DNA of 64,000 nucleotides from contig CALTTP010000009.1 of assembly GCA_943912255.1 (NCBI GenBank), forward strand, positions 12,331 through 76,330. Direction: 5' to 3'. Shown here piece by piece: positions 43,809 to 52,081 of this stretch. The first letter of the stretch is position 1; each line of letters begins with the position of its first letter. The notes beneath the pieces were generated by a model. It saw only the letters and a program-made list of their open reading frames with translations. It was not told the DNA's origin and made no database searches. Origin of the DNA: an uncultured Peptoniphilaceae bacterium (GTDB lineage Bacteria; Bacillota; Clostridia; Tissierellales; Peptoniphilaceae). Made by a program: the position numbers and the translations under genes.

Positions 43809-45436
43809 TTATATTCATTTATCTCTGACCATTTCCCTTGCTCTGAAAATTGTCCATCCTTTAAAACAAAGATCTTTTCATATTGGGATAATATTTCCGG
43901 ATCTATTCTGTGAGTTATAACTATTACTGTTTTATCCAATTTTAATAAAAGCTGTTCTATGGTCTTTGCAGTAGTCTTATCCAAAGATGAAGTTGCTTCA
44001 TCCATAATTATAATATCTGAGTTTTTTATCAAGCATCTTGCGATGGATATTCTCTGCTTTTCCCCTCCAGAAAGGTCAGTTCCATATTCACCTATTATAG
44101 TGTCCACTCCTTCTGGAAGTTTGCTTATTAACTTGTCCAAACCTGACTCCTTAACAGCTTTTTCAAGTTCAGCCTCAGAGTATTTTGCATAAAGAGTAAT
44201 ATTGTTCCTAATACTGTCATTAAATATAAAAACATTTTGAGTTACCGGTGAAACCCCTTTATAAAATGAATTCTTTTGAATATTTTTCAGCTCAATCCCA
44301 TCAAATAAGATTTCTCCATCATAACCTGAAAGACTTCTTAATAAGATTTTTGCTAAAGTAGATTTCCCTGAACCAGATTCTCCAATAATAGCATATTTTT
44401 TCCCTTTTTCTATATTCAAGTTAAGACTATCAAGAATCATTTTATTTCCATACGCAAAACTTAAATCTATTATATTAATTTCCCTATTAAATTCAAATTC
44501 TTTGTATCCTTGAAGTTTATTATTGTTGTCTATATATTCATTAAGCTTCTTAAACTCTTCGCTAAACCCCCTTATCATTATCATTAGTTTAGTTATATAC
44601 GTAGTAGCATTTCCTATAGAATTATATAACATAGTAGTAGCTAAAATCTCTCCTGCTGTAATTGTGCCTTTTTTTGCCATATACCCTGCAAATAGAAAAA
44701 TTATTATATAGACAATTAAAGTTAGTAGCACTCCAAAACCTTCGTGAATCACTTGGAAAGTATTCGCCTTTTTTAACTCCATTTCATTGGCTTTGATTTC
44801 CTTTTGCCCAATTTTTTTCATTTTATTTTCAATATTAAAAGCTTTGATTACTTCAAAACCATTGGTTATATCCCTAAGACGGGAAATAAAGTACTCTGCC
44901 TGTTTTAAAGCCTTACCTCTTAACTTTTGAGTTTTCTTATCTAAAACCCTTGGTAATACTAAGGGAATCCAACTGATAAGGAGTATAAGAAAAAACAACT
45001 TCCATTGAATCCTAATTACGGCAATTGAAGCTCCTATGAATAGCAGAATTTTTTGAATAAGTTGAATACTTGGCTTTAAATACATTTGCTCTAAATTCCT
45101 ACATATATTAGTCAAGGTATTTATAATTTCTGAACCCGCTTTTTCCCCACGAGAATCAATATATGTGTTTAATATTCTTCCCTTGTATTCAGTCATAATA
45201 TTTCTAACTAATCTTTCATCTTGAGCTTCCTTTAATGTAAAAAACAATACCCTTATTGCCATAGCGCTTAAAGAAATAGCAATAACATTTTCTAAAGTCA
45301 TCGTATTTTCTCCAGTAGCATAATTTAAAATATACATCCCCACAAATGCCCAAAGGATATCCGTTGCTATTTCAACAATTGAAAGAACTATATCTAGCAT
45401 AAACGCAGGAATGTGATTTTTTAGTAGATTATTCAT
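43802..45436 (-). CDS. ABC exporter (fused permease-ATPase) of the radical-SAM peptide cluster
   Basis: 544 residues from ATG 45436, six bases after GGAGG; the frame extends upstream without a ribosome site. Six membrane segments (to about residue 300), then an ATPase with Walker A GESGSGKST, signature DLSGGEKQR, Walker B IIIMDEATSSLD and H-switch. There is no N-terminal C39 peptidase, so leader removal would need another enzyme. It follows the radical SAM gene by 41 bp and probably exports the modified peptide. Confidence 0.85.
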   Translation of the reverse strand: MNNLLKNHIPAFMLDIVLSIVEIATDILWAFVGMYILNYATGENTMTLENVIAISLSAMAIRVLFFTLKEAQDERLVRNIMTEYKGRILNTYIDSRGEKAGSEIINTLTNICRNLEQMYLKPSIQLIQKILLFIGASIAVIRIQWKLFFLILLISWIPLVLPRVLDKKTQKLRGKALKQAEYFISRLRDITNGFEVIKAFNIENKMKKIGQKEIKANEMELKKANTFQVIHEGFGVLLTLIVYIIIFLFAGYMAKKGTITAGEILATTMLYNSIGNATTYITKLMIMIRGFSEEFKKLNEYIDNNNKLQGYKEFEFNREINIIDLSFAYGNKMILDSLNLNIEKGKKYAIIGESGSGKSTLAKILLRSLSGYDGEILFDGIELKNIQKNSFYKGVSPVTQNVFIFNDSIRNNITLYAKYSEAELEKAVKESGLDKLISKLPEGVDTIIGEYGTDLSGGEKQRISIARCLIKNSDIIIMDEATSSLDKTTAKTIEQLLLKLDKTVIVITHRIDPEILSQYEKIFVLKDGQFSEQGKWSEINEYKN

Positions 45437-45477
45437 AGGGAACCTCCAATTTATCATTTTAATAAATAACAAATCAA

Positions 45478-46719
45478 TTATTCTGGAAACTTTGAAATCA
45501 TTTCATAATAATTGTTAAATAAGTCTTCGTTTTTTCCATCTAGAGTATATTCTATCAGTCTTCTAATGGTATATTCAAATAATTCTTGATTTAAACATTC
45601 ACAACTATTGAATCCATATTTTTCATTTATAAAGTCTTGTTGCATTGAGGCAGTGCATATCATGCATAAATTTCTACACCAACAATTTTGGCATAGTTCA
45701 TAATCATCTTTATTGTTAATTTGTTTTATTTCAGTCTGCATTTTATCGTAATTAACACTGTATTTTGAATTTCCCCAAAATCTATTGCACTTATATTCAT
45801 CTCCATTATAGTCATATGATAATTGAACATTCGAAGTAAGTTCATCACAAAATCCATCATTTTTTAATTCAAATATTAATGACCTAAAAACTCTATCAAC
45901 TGTTGGATTTATATACTTACCACTTTTATTACCTAGTATATTATCAAAACTTAGTTCAATTTCTTCTTTCCTATTCTTAATTCCGTAGTTATGTATAGTT
46001 AAATCCGAACTTTCAGTTGCATGAACTCTATTTATCTGATATATTTCATGAATATTTGAAAGTAGCTCTTCACATTTTGCTATAGATAAACCTTCTTCAT
46101 ATTGTTTATTAGTATATGTTGAAATTAGCTTAAACTTATTTCTATAACCTTCATTTTTAAGTAGATCAACAGCTTCTATAACTTTTTCAAAAGTATCTGA
46201 TCCTCTAAGTTGATTATGAATTCTTTCTGGAACATCTAAACTCAATGAGAAAAACATATTATATTCCTTTACACTGTCTAAAAAGCTTTTATCTAATAGT
46301 AAACCATTCGAGACAATTAAAAATTCATTAATTTTAAAAGCTTTGTTGAATTTTTCTAATGCATATAATACACATTCTTTATTTAAAAGCGGCTCTCCTC
46401 CAAAAAATTTTAATTGCACAATCTCCTTTATATTTTTTTCTTGTAGTCTAATTATTATTCTATCCACCGTATCATTACTCATAATAATGTTTTTTCTATT
46501 GTAATTACCACCATTAGCATAACAATATTTGCAATTAAGATTACATATGTTGGATATATTTAGTATTACTTTTGCTAAAATATGATTTGGCAATTCAAAA
46601 CTCCGTATTGAAGAAGATTCCGAATCTTTAATGCTATCTAATTCATCATTCAATTCATAAAACTCATAATTATTACTATCAAAAACAATTTTTTTATTGT
46701 CAATCTCAAAGATTTTCAT
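45478..46719 (-). CDS. Radical SAM/SPASM peptide maturase
   Basis: 413 residues. C59, C63 and C66 (CNLNCKYC) bind the SAM cluster; GGEP at 108-110 follows. The SPASM region has C311, C343, C346, C348, C352, C355, C373 and C375 for auxiliary clusters. GGAGG precedes the ATG. Such enzymes install thioether or carbon-carbon links in small peptides, and a 26-codon gene with two cysteines lies immediately upstream. The particular chemistry cannot be read from sequence. Confidence 0.9.
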   Translation of the reverse strand: MKIFEIDNKKIVFDSNNYEFYELNDELDSIKDSESSSIRSFELPNHILAKVILNISNICNLNCKYCYANGGNYNRKNIIMSNDTVDRIIIRLQEKNIKEIVQLKFFGGEPLLNKECVLYALEKFNKAFKINEFLIVSNGLLLDKSFLDSVKEYNMFFSLSLDVPERIHNQLRGSDTFEKVIEAVDLLKNEGYRNKFKLISTYTNKQYEEGLSIAKCEELLSNIHEIYQINRVHATESSDLTIHNYGIKNRKEEIELSFDNILGNKSGKYINPTVDRVFRSLIFELKNDGFCDELTSNVQLSYDYNGDEYKCNRFWGNSKYSVNYDKMQTEIKQINNKDDYELCQNCWCRNLCMICTASMQQDFINEKYGFNSCECLNQELFEYTIRRLIEYTLDGKNEDLFNNYYEMISKFPE

Positions 46720-46745
46720 TTAATCCTCCAAAAAATTATTTAATC

Positions 46746-46765
46746 TCTAGAGAGCTATCTCTAGA
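46746..46765 (-). terminator. Attenuator-like hairpin between peptide gene and maturase
   Basis: Perfect 8-bp stem TCTAGAGA/TCTCTAGA with a four-base loop, followed on the minus strand by ATTAAATAATTTTTT and the maturase ribosome binding site. A partial terminator here would give more precursor than enzyme. Confidence 0.55.
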
Positions 46766-46775
46766 AATTAATCTA

Positions 46776-46856
46776 TTAGTTACTAAATATACATCCGATT
46801 CCACATTGTCCTCTTCTTGAATTGGTCTTTAACGTTACTACATTTAATTTTTTCAT
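46776..46856 (-). CDS. Candidate radical-SAM RiPP precursor peptide (26 residues)
   Basis: ATG at 46856, AGAGGTG six bases upstream, TAA at 46778. The leader is basic (starts MKKLNVVTLKTNSRR) and the C-terminal end is GQCGIGCIFSN, with cysteines at 18 and 22 in a CGIGC motif. It lies downstream of an operator-promoter and 56 bp upstream of the SPASM enzyme. No known RiPP family is recognised. It is too short for standard gene finders. Confidence 0.7.
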   Translation of the reverse strand: MKKLNVVTLKTNSRRGQCGIGCIFSN

Positions 46857-46950
46857 TCGTTTCACCTCTCATTTTTAAATATATTCTTTAATTATTTATT
46901 GATCTATTTAAGTTAAAACTCATTCCTCCCTTCTCTCTTTACTAGATACT

Positions 46951-46994
46951 ATCATCTCTTACAAACGAAAACTACCCAAGAGTTTGGGTAGTTT
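46951..46994 (-). promoter_or_regulatory. Operator-promoter A (peptide/maturase/exporter operon)
   Basis: Perfect inverted repeat with 11-bp arms AAACTACCCAA (46969-46979) and TTGGGTAGTTT (46984-46994), 4-bp spacer. On the minus strand the right-hand TTGGGT (46979-46974) acts as a -35, with GATGAT (46956-46951) 17 bp on. This is the weakest -10 of the four copies, compatible with a need for activation. Confidence 0.75.
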
Positions 46995-47001
46995 AATATT
47001 T

Positions 47002-47916
47002 TTATTCATTCTCTTCCGAATCTCTGTATAAACTTTTTAGTTTTTCTAATTCTTCATTGCCACCAAATACTTCATAAAATCTTAATGCCGTCTCCAATTC
47101 CCCTTGATTATTTATATTCAACTTACGTTTGCAAAGGGATTTTAAAAAGAAAATTCTAGTAAAATAAGCGGGATACTCAGCTACAAAATCTTGATTCTCC
47201 AGGGTTGATAAAAAATCATATCCTCGCTTATAATCTTCTAAAACATACATGTGAATTTCAGCTATTGCATAGGTTATTTCCATTTTTAACTTGGTGTCTT
47301 TGGCATTATTTAGCATATTTTTTAAAGACTCTAAAATAAGCGAGATTTTTTCAACCCTTAACTCATCCTTGAAAAGGTATGCTTCTATCTTTAATTTTTC
47401 TACTTCTATCTTGGAATTCAATATTTTACACTTCTCAGACTTTTTACAGTTAACATTTTCGGCTTTATCTAATGATTCTTCTCCCTTTTTAAATTCCTTT
47501 TTGAGAACTTTTTGTTTCCCTAAAAAATAATAAAAAATCTTTCTTTCAAAAGAATCCCGCTCAAAATACGCTTCATTTATGCAAGAATAGAAATCCAATT
47601 CGTCTAAGTATTTATCAAATTCTTTATACTTCCCCAAAATATATGAGTTTTCAAGTATGTCTGAATAATCTTTAAATTTTAATTCTGGAGTTGAAACAAA
47701 TGTATGTATTAAATCCCTAATATCAGTATCAATCAAAGCATCAAGGTTTATTACGACTTCAGCCGAAGGCAGTCTAACTCCCGATTCAATATTTTGAATT
47801 GTATTAACGGAAACTCCTAATGCTTCCGCAAGTTTAAGCTGACTGTATCCATATTTTCTTCTATGATTTTTCACTTTAATTGAAATATGTTTTTTTAATT
47901 CTTCGTCAATTTTCAA
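47002..47916 (-). CDS. XRE-TPR regulator, Rgg/PlcR-like (RRNPP type)
   Basis: 304 residues. Helix-turn-helix at 13-66 (YSQLKLAEALGVSVNTIQNIESGVRLPS), then an all-helical region of about 230 residues resembling the TPR peptide-binding domain of RRNPP quorum-sensing regulators. TTG start with a weak GGTGAAGAG site, the same context as in its paralogue. Operator-promoter B lies upstream and A downstream, so it probably controls both itself and the peptide operon. Confidence 0.8.
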   Translation of the reverse strand: MKIDEELKKHISIKVKNHRRKYGYSQLKLAEALGVSVNTIQNIESGVRLPSAEVVINLDALIDTDIRDLIHTFVSTPELKFKDYSDILENSYILGKYKEFDKYLDELDFYSCINEAYFERDSFERKIFYYFLGKQKVLKKEFKKGEESLDKAENVNCKKSEKCKILNSKIEVEKLKIEAYLFKDELRVEKISLILESLKNMLNNAKDTKLKMEITYAIAEIHMYVLEDYKRGYDFLSTLENQDFVAEYPAYFTRIFFLKSLCKRKLNINNQGELETALRFYEVFGGNEELEKLKSLYRDSEENE

Positions 47917-48061
47917 CTCTTCACCACATTTCTATGAGAAATTTTCCACTATCACCATCGTATTTATTAGTTAAACTAACCTGCATTAGTTAAAAACCCA
48001 TACTAACGTCATCTACTTTACATTGATACATCAAATATAATGAAATCCTTTATGAAATTGT

Positions 48062-48106
48062 ACTATAATGGTCAAAAATATACTACCCAAAGGTTTGGGT
48101 AGTATA
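48062..48106 (-). promoter_or_regulatory. Operator-promoter B (regulator 1)
   Basis: 12-bp arms TATACTACCCAA (48079-48090) and TTGGGTAGTATA (48095-48106), 4-bp spacer. Minus-strand -35 TTGGGT (48090-48085), 17 bp, -10 TATAGT (48067-48062). A further TTGGGTA half-site lies nearby at 48110-48116. Confidence 0.8.
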
Positions 48107-48130
48107 GGATTGGGTACTTTATTCATATCC

Positions 48131-49334
48131 CTACGCTTCTTCCAAGTTTTTTGTATCCTTTAATCTATATGCAATATATAAGGCTATTATTGTAACACAT
48201 GTTCCAGTAACCGTTGTGATTAGACTAAGGTGATATTTACTTCCTACAAAACCTGCAACGAGTATTCCCAGTGGAACAAATATATTTGCTACTAGCATTA
48301 TTGTAGACATGGAACGTCCTAAGGTCTCCAATGGTATAATCTGTTGTACATAGGTATTTAAATTTACCCAACCACACCAGAGGCAAAACCTAGTAGTATG
48401 AGTATTAAAAGGTTGTAGGTATAGTTATTGAATTTAGAGAATAAAAACAAAAATATACCTTGTAGGATAAACCCATTTATTATTACAAGCTTTTTATTCT
48501 TGACTTCTACATTGCTTAAGATAACGGAGGCGATTAGGGAACCGATTGCAATGGAGGAAGTCATAAGCCCAAATAGTACTCCTTGTGAAATGTTTTGTTC
48601 CAATACATATTTTGATATATACACTGAAACTTGCGCAATAAAGAAGTTTATTAGCCCTCCACCAAAGATACAAAAAGTCATAAGATTTTTATTGCTTTGT
48701 ACAACCTCAAAGCCAGAGGAATACTCCTGAAACTTTTCTTTTAGAGTCTGTCTTTCTTCTTCAACGTCCTCTTCCTTAACAAAAGTATAACTGATAGTAA
48801 ATATTATAAGTGAAGCTAAAATAAAACTTACTCCATTGATTAAAAATAGTCCTCTAGCACCAAATATACCATACAATAAGCCAGCAAGTCCTGGACCTGC
48901 AATTCCCATTGCATAATTGGTACCATTTATCATGGAATTTGCTTTCATCAAGTTATCCTCTTCGACTATTTCAGGAATAAATGACATATCGGCAGTCATT
49001 GTGAAGATATCCAAAGAACTCATACAAAAGGTTATTGCCATTATGTATACTACTGGTAAATTCATAACCACCGTTGCAACTAATCCAAAGCAAAAGGCGG
49101 CGTTTAGAAGATTAGCCAATACTATGATGCTCTTCTTTGATTTTTATCAGCTAACACACCGGCATAGGGTCCAAAAATAATCTTTGGTAGATAATTTAAA
49201 AATAATGACAGCGAAGCCAATCCAACGTTTTCAGTCCGAGTTAGAATGTACCACATTACAGCAAAATCTTGAATAATGTCACCAGCCGATGAAATTACAT
49301 TGGCGATAAATAATTTATAAAACTTTTTCCCCAT
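48131..49334 (-). pseudogene. MFS transporter, disrupted by two frameshifts
   Basis: Three fragments read as one 12-segment major facilitator of the MFS_3/enterobactin-exporter type. Fragment 1 (49334) ends just after GPYAGVLADK; the shift is in the five-A run at 49141-49145. Fragment 2 runs to GFASGVVG at about 48370, where a base seems missing in GGG. Fragment 3 finishes at 48131. AAAAGGAG precedes the ATG. It follows a 20-codon ORF and operator-promoter C. A role as the export partner of the second regulator is inferred. Confidence 0.78.
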
Positions 49335-49354
49335 CTTAATTCTCCTTTTAAAAT

Positions 49355-49417
49355 TTATTTATAGTTAAAGTATACTATATTTTTAGGAGAAACGAGTTTA
49401 ATTAAAAAGAAATCCAT
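49355..49417 (-). CDS. Candidate 20-residue peptide upstream of the MFS gene
   Basis: ATG at 49417 with GGAGG seven bases upstream, TAA at 49357. The peptide is hydrophobic and aromatic (MDFFLIKLV at the N-terminus, IVYFNYK at the C-terminus). It is the first ORF after operator-promoter C and stops 20 bp before the MFS start. It could be a pheromone precursor for the neighbouring regulator or only a leader peptide; sequence alone does not decide. Confidence 0.45.
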   Translation of the reverse strand: MDFFLIKLVSPKNIVYFNYK

Positions 49418-49474
49418 TTCCTCACCTCCAAATATTTGTGAATATCTTAGATATATCCTTGACAACTAGATTTT

Positions 49475-49514
49475 ATTATAAATCCGTAAAAAAGACTACC
49501 CAAAAATTTGGGTA
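49475..49514 (-). promoter_or_regulatory. Operator-promoter C (MFS unit)
   Basis: TACCCAA (49497-49503), 4-bp spacer, TTGGGTA (49508-49514). Minus-strand -35 TTGGGT (49503-49498), 17 bp, perfect -10 TATAAT (49480-49475). Confidence 0.8.
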
Positions 49515-49515
49515 T

Positions 49516-50433
49516 TTACTGTTTTTGTTTTAATAAGTTTAAATATGTTTTTCTTAAATTCTCATATTCTTCATTTCCACCAAATACTTTATAAAATTTC
49601 AACAGTATTTCTATTTCCGAATATAACTCTTTGTTTGGATTTGTTTTGCATAAATATTTAAAAAGAATCATCTTAGTATAGTACGCCGTATATAAAGTCA
49701 TAAAATCTTCATCTTCAATCTCTGAGATAAATTTGTAGCATTCTTGGTATTCTTCCATTAGAAAAAAATATATTTCCACTATTCCAGCTGCTATCTCCAA
49801 TCTTAAATTTAAATCTTCTGACTCTGTATCCATAATTTTTAAATATTTTAATATTTTATTAATACTTTCCTTATCTTCACTTTCTTTTAATAGATTTGCT
49901 CTGATTTTTAATTCTTCTAGTTCAATCTTTAAATTTAAAATATTACACTTTTCAAACTTCTTACATTTAATATTGAAAGCCTTCTCCAAGGCTTTTAACC
50001 CTTCTCTATATTCCTTTTTTTAATTCTTTTGTTTCCCTAAAAAATAATAGAAAATTTTCCGTTCATAGGAATCCTTTTCAAGATATATTTCATTTAAACT
50101 TGAGTAAAAATCAAGTTCCTCTAAGTATTTATCAAATTCCTTATATTTACCCAAAATATAGGCTTCCTCCAATAAATCGGTATAATTTTTAAATTTAATT
50201 TCTGGAAAATCTACATATTCGTGAATTTGATTTTTTATACCCGATTCAATTAATGTATCAAGTTCAATTACAACCTCAGCTGAGGGTAATCGAATTCCCA
50301 TTTCAATATTTTGAAGAGTATTTAATGAAATCCCTAATATTTCTGCCAATTTAAATTGGCTATAACCACGCTTTTTCCTACATTTTTTTACTTTATCTCC
50401 TATTTTTCGTTTTAGAGTTTCATGATTTTTCAA
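49516..50433 (-). pseudogene. Second XRE-TPR regulator with an in-frame stop
   Basis: Paralogue of the regulator at 47002: same TTG start context, same HTH (YSQFKLAEILGISLNTLQNIEMGIRLPS) and colinear helical domain. Codon 138 is TAA (50022-50020) where the paralogue has a leucine; the frame continues unchanged to 49516, so a single TTA-to-TAA change explains it. The truncated product keeps the DNA-binding domain and could still act as a constitutive repressor or activator. Confidence 0.8.
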
Positions 50434-50546
50434 GTCTTCACCACTTTTCTCACTATAGATGATTTTATAATTAAACCTATATATTGTTCGTATTAATATG
50501 AGTATGGTCCCATGAATAAGTTTTAATTACTCATTTATACAATTGT

Positions 50547-50586
50547 ATTGTAACATAAGAAATAGTAATACCTAAAATTTTGGGTA
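50547..50586 (-). promoter_or_regulatory. Operator-promoter D (regulator 2)
   Basis: TACCTAA (50569-50575), 4-bp spacer, TTGGGTA (50580-50586), one mismatch between arms. Minus-strand -35 TTAGGT (50575-50570), 17 bp, -10 TACAAT (50552-50547). Confidence 0.72.
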
Positions 50587-50641
50587 ATCTTTAAATCTAT
50601 TACGGTATATGTTTTTTGTAATATTTCAACCAAACAGCCTA

Positions 50642-50666
50642 CAACAAAACCCCTTTTTCAAGGGGC
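50642..50666 (-). terminator. Terminator of the amidotransferase operon
   Basis: Minus strand CCCCTT and AAGGGG arms followed by TTTTGTTG. Confidence 0.75.
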
Positions 50667-50673
50667 TATGCTT

Positions 50674-51372
50674 TTATTCTATCATATTCAAAAACTCTTG
50701 GAATATCTTTATATACTTGTCGTTATACTTATCTAGTTCTGGATGAAATTGTGTTCCGAAAATCGGAAGTCTTTCGTGTTCTACTCCTTCTATCATATCA
50801 TCGGAAGCCCATGCAGTCACTTTAAGTCCTCGCCCTAGGTCTTTTACTCCTTGATGGTGAATGGAGTTGACATAGTCACGTTCTCCTAAAACTCTTCGTA
50901 GAAGACTTCCTTCTACGGTTCTAATCATATGGTGATATTCATAGTTTTTATTGTTCTTGTCGGAATGTAGAAAGGGTTTGTCAAAGGTGGTGTAGATATC
51001 TTGGTGTAATGTTCCTCCAAAGACCACGTTAATAAGCTGCATTCCTCGGCAAACTCCAAAGACTGGGATTTCTCTGTCAATCGCCATATTAAGTAGGGCC
51101 ATTTCTACAGTATCCCTATTGTACTGGGTCTCTTGCAACATTTCTGTGGCCTCTTCCCTATAGTACACCGTTGAGACATCAGCTCCTCCTGCAAGGATTA
51201 GTCCGTCAATTCTACTTATAAATTCTTCCATGGTTTCTTTATTTGGCTGTTGAGGGTACATTAAAGGCATGGCTTTTAGCAAAAGCAATTTGTCCACAAA
51301 GCTATTGTTGGTTTCCTGTCTAGCTATGTCTTGATCCTTTGTCCAAAGGGGTATTCCTATTATCTTAGTCAT
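50674..51372 (-). CDS. Class I glutamine amidotransferase-like hydrolase (peptidase C26, PuuD-like)
   Basis: 232 residues. Nucleophile in PVFGVCRGMQLINV, His and Glu in FGTQFHPE, and IDGLILAGGADV as the family's oxyanion region. The C26 family hydrolyses gamma-glutamyl amides, for example gamma-glutamyl-GABA. GGAGGG precedes the ATG. It overlaps by eight bases a paralogue lacking the catalytic residues. Confidence 0.88.
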   Translation of the reverse strand: MTKIIGIPLWTKDQDIARQETNNSFVDKLLLLKAMPLMYPQQPNKETMEEFISRIDGLILAGGADVSTVYYREEATEMLQETQYNRDTVEMALLNMAIDREIPVFGVCRGMQLINVVFGGTLHQDIYTTFDKPFLHSDKNNKNYEYHHMIRTVEGSLLRRVLGERDYVNSIHHQGVKDLGRGLKVTAWASDDMIEGVEHERLPIFGTQFHPELDKYNDKYIKIFQEFLNMIE

Positions 51373-52069
51373 CCTTACCCTCCCTTTTGAAGAATTCCTT
51401 TAATATTCGTATCCCTTGATCTTCTTCAAAATCTTCTAGGTTAAACTGTAATCCTAGATAGTTAAAACTTTCATCAAGGGGTTCCACTGCTTCTACTATT
51501 CCATCATAGGACCACGCTGTAACTCTCATCTTTTCTCCTAGTTCTTTTATTGCCTGTTTATGGTTTGATGGAACTACAAGTCTCGGGCTTTGAAATAGAT
51601 CTTTTAGTAAGGACCTGTTTTTCAAGGTTATAAAGTGATAGGTCTTTTCAGATTCTCCTCGGTGATATATGTTTTTATCCAGTTCTATCTCCAAGGACCT
51701 GAAAAGATTTCCACCAAAGTAGATATTAAGCAATAGAAGGCCCCTTCCCGTTGCCAAAATTGGTATATTGTACTTCAAGGCTCTTTCAATGTAGAGAAGC
51801 TCTACACTGTCTTGAAGAAGATTCAATTTTGTATTGTTATCTATGGGATTTTCTGAAAACAAGAAGGGATTCACCTCTTCGTCTCCACTGATATATAGGC
51901 CGTCTAGGGTTAGCAGTATATCGTCGATTATAAAATCGTCCTTTGTCACCGGTAGTGAAACCAACATCATACCGCTTTCTTTTGCTAATTGTACTGTCTT
52001 TTCTTTCACGTAGGCCGACTTGTAAAGGGGCCCATGGTAATATCTACTGATGGTTCCTATGACTTTCAC
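51365..52069 (-). CDS. Amidotransferase paralogue lacking the catalytic residues
   Basis: 234 residues colinear with the downstream C26 protein. The nucleophile motif reads PILATGRGLLLLN, with glycine for cysteine, and the His-Glu motif reads GLQFNLED, with asparagine for histidine. It therefore looks catalytically dead and may be a regulatory or structural partner of the active copy. GTG start with AAAGGAGC upstream. I found no frameshift or stop, so the loss appears tolerated. Confidence 0.78.
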   Translation of the reverse strand: MKVIGTISRYYHGPLYKSAYVKEKTVQLAKESGMMLVSLPVTKDDFIIDDILLTLDGLYISGDEEVNPFLFSENPIDNNTKLNLLQDSVELLYIERALKYNIPILATGRGLLLLNIYFGGNLFRSLEIELDKNIYHRGESEKTYHFITLKNRSLLKDLFQSPRLVVPSNHKQAIKELGEKMRVTAWSYDGIVEAVEPLDESFNYLGLQFNLEDFEEDQGIRILKEFFKREGKDD

Positions 52070-52081
52070 TTATTTGCTCCT

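Noticed and set aside
46901..46936. 11-codon ORF (minus) in the leader of the peptide operon
   Set aside because: GGAGG is one base from the ATG, too close for initiation; product is short and polar.
48010..48051. 13-codon ORF (minus) before regulator 1 as a pheromone gene
   Set aside because: No ribosome binding site at the right distance and a polar, Cys-containing product.
50020..50022. Programmed read-through at the TAA of regulator 2
   Set aside because: TAA is the tightest stop, there is no structure or SECIS-like element, and the adjacent MFS gene is also damaged.
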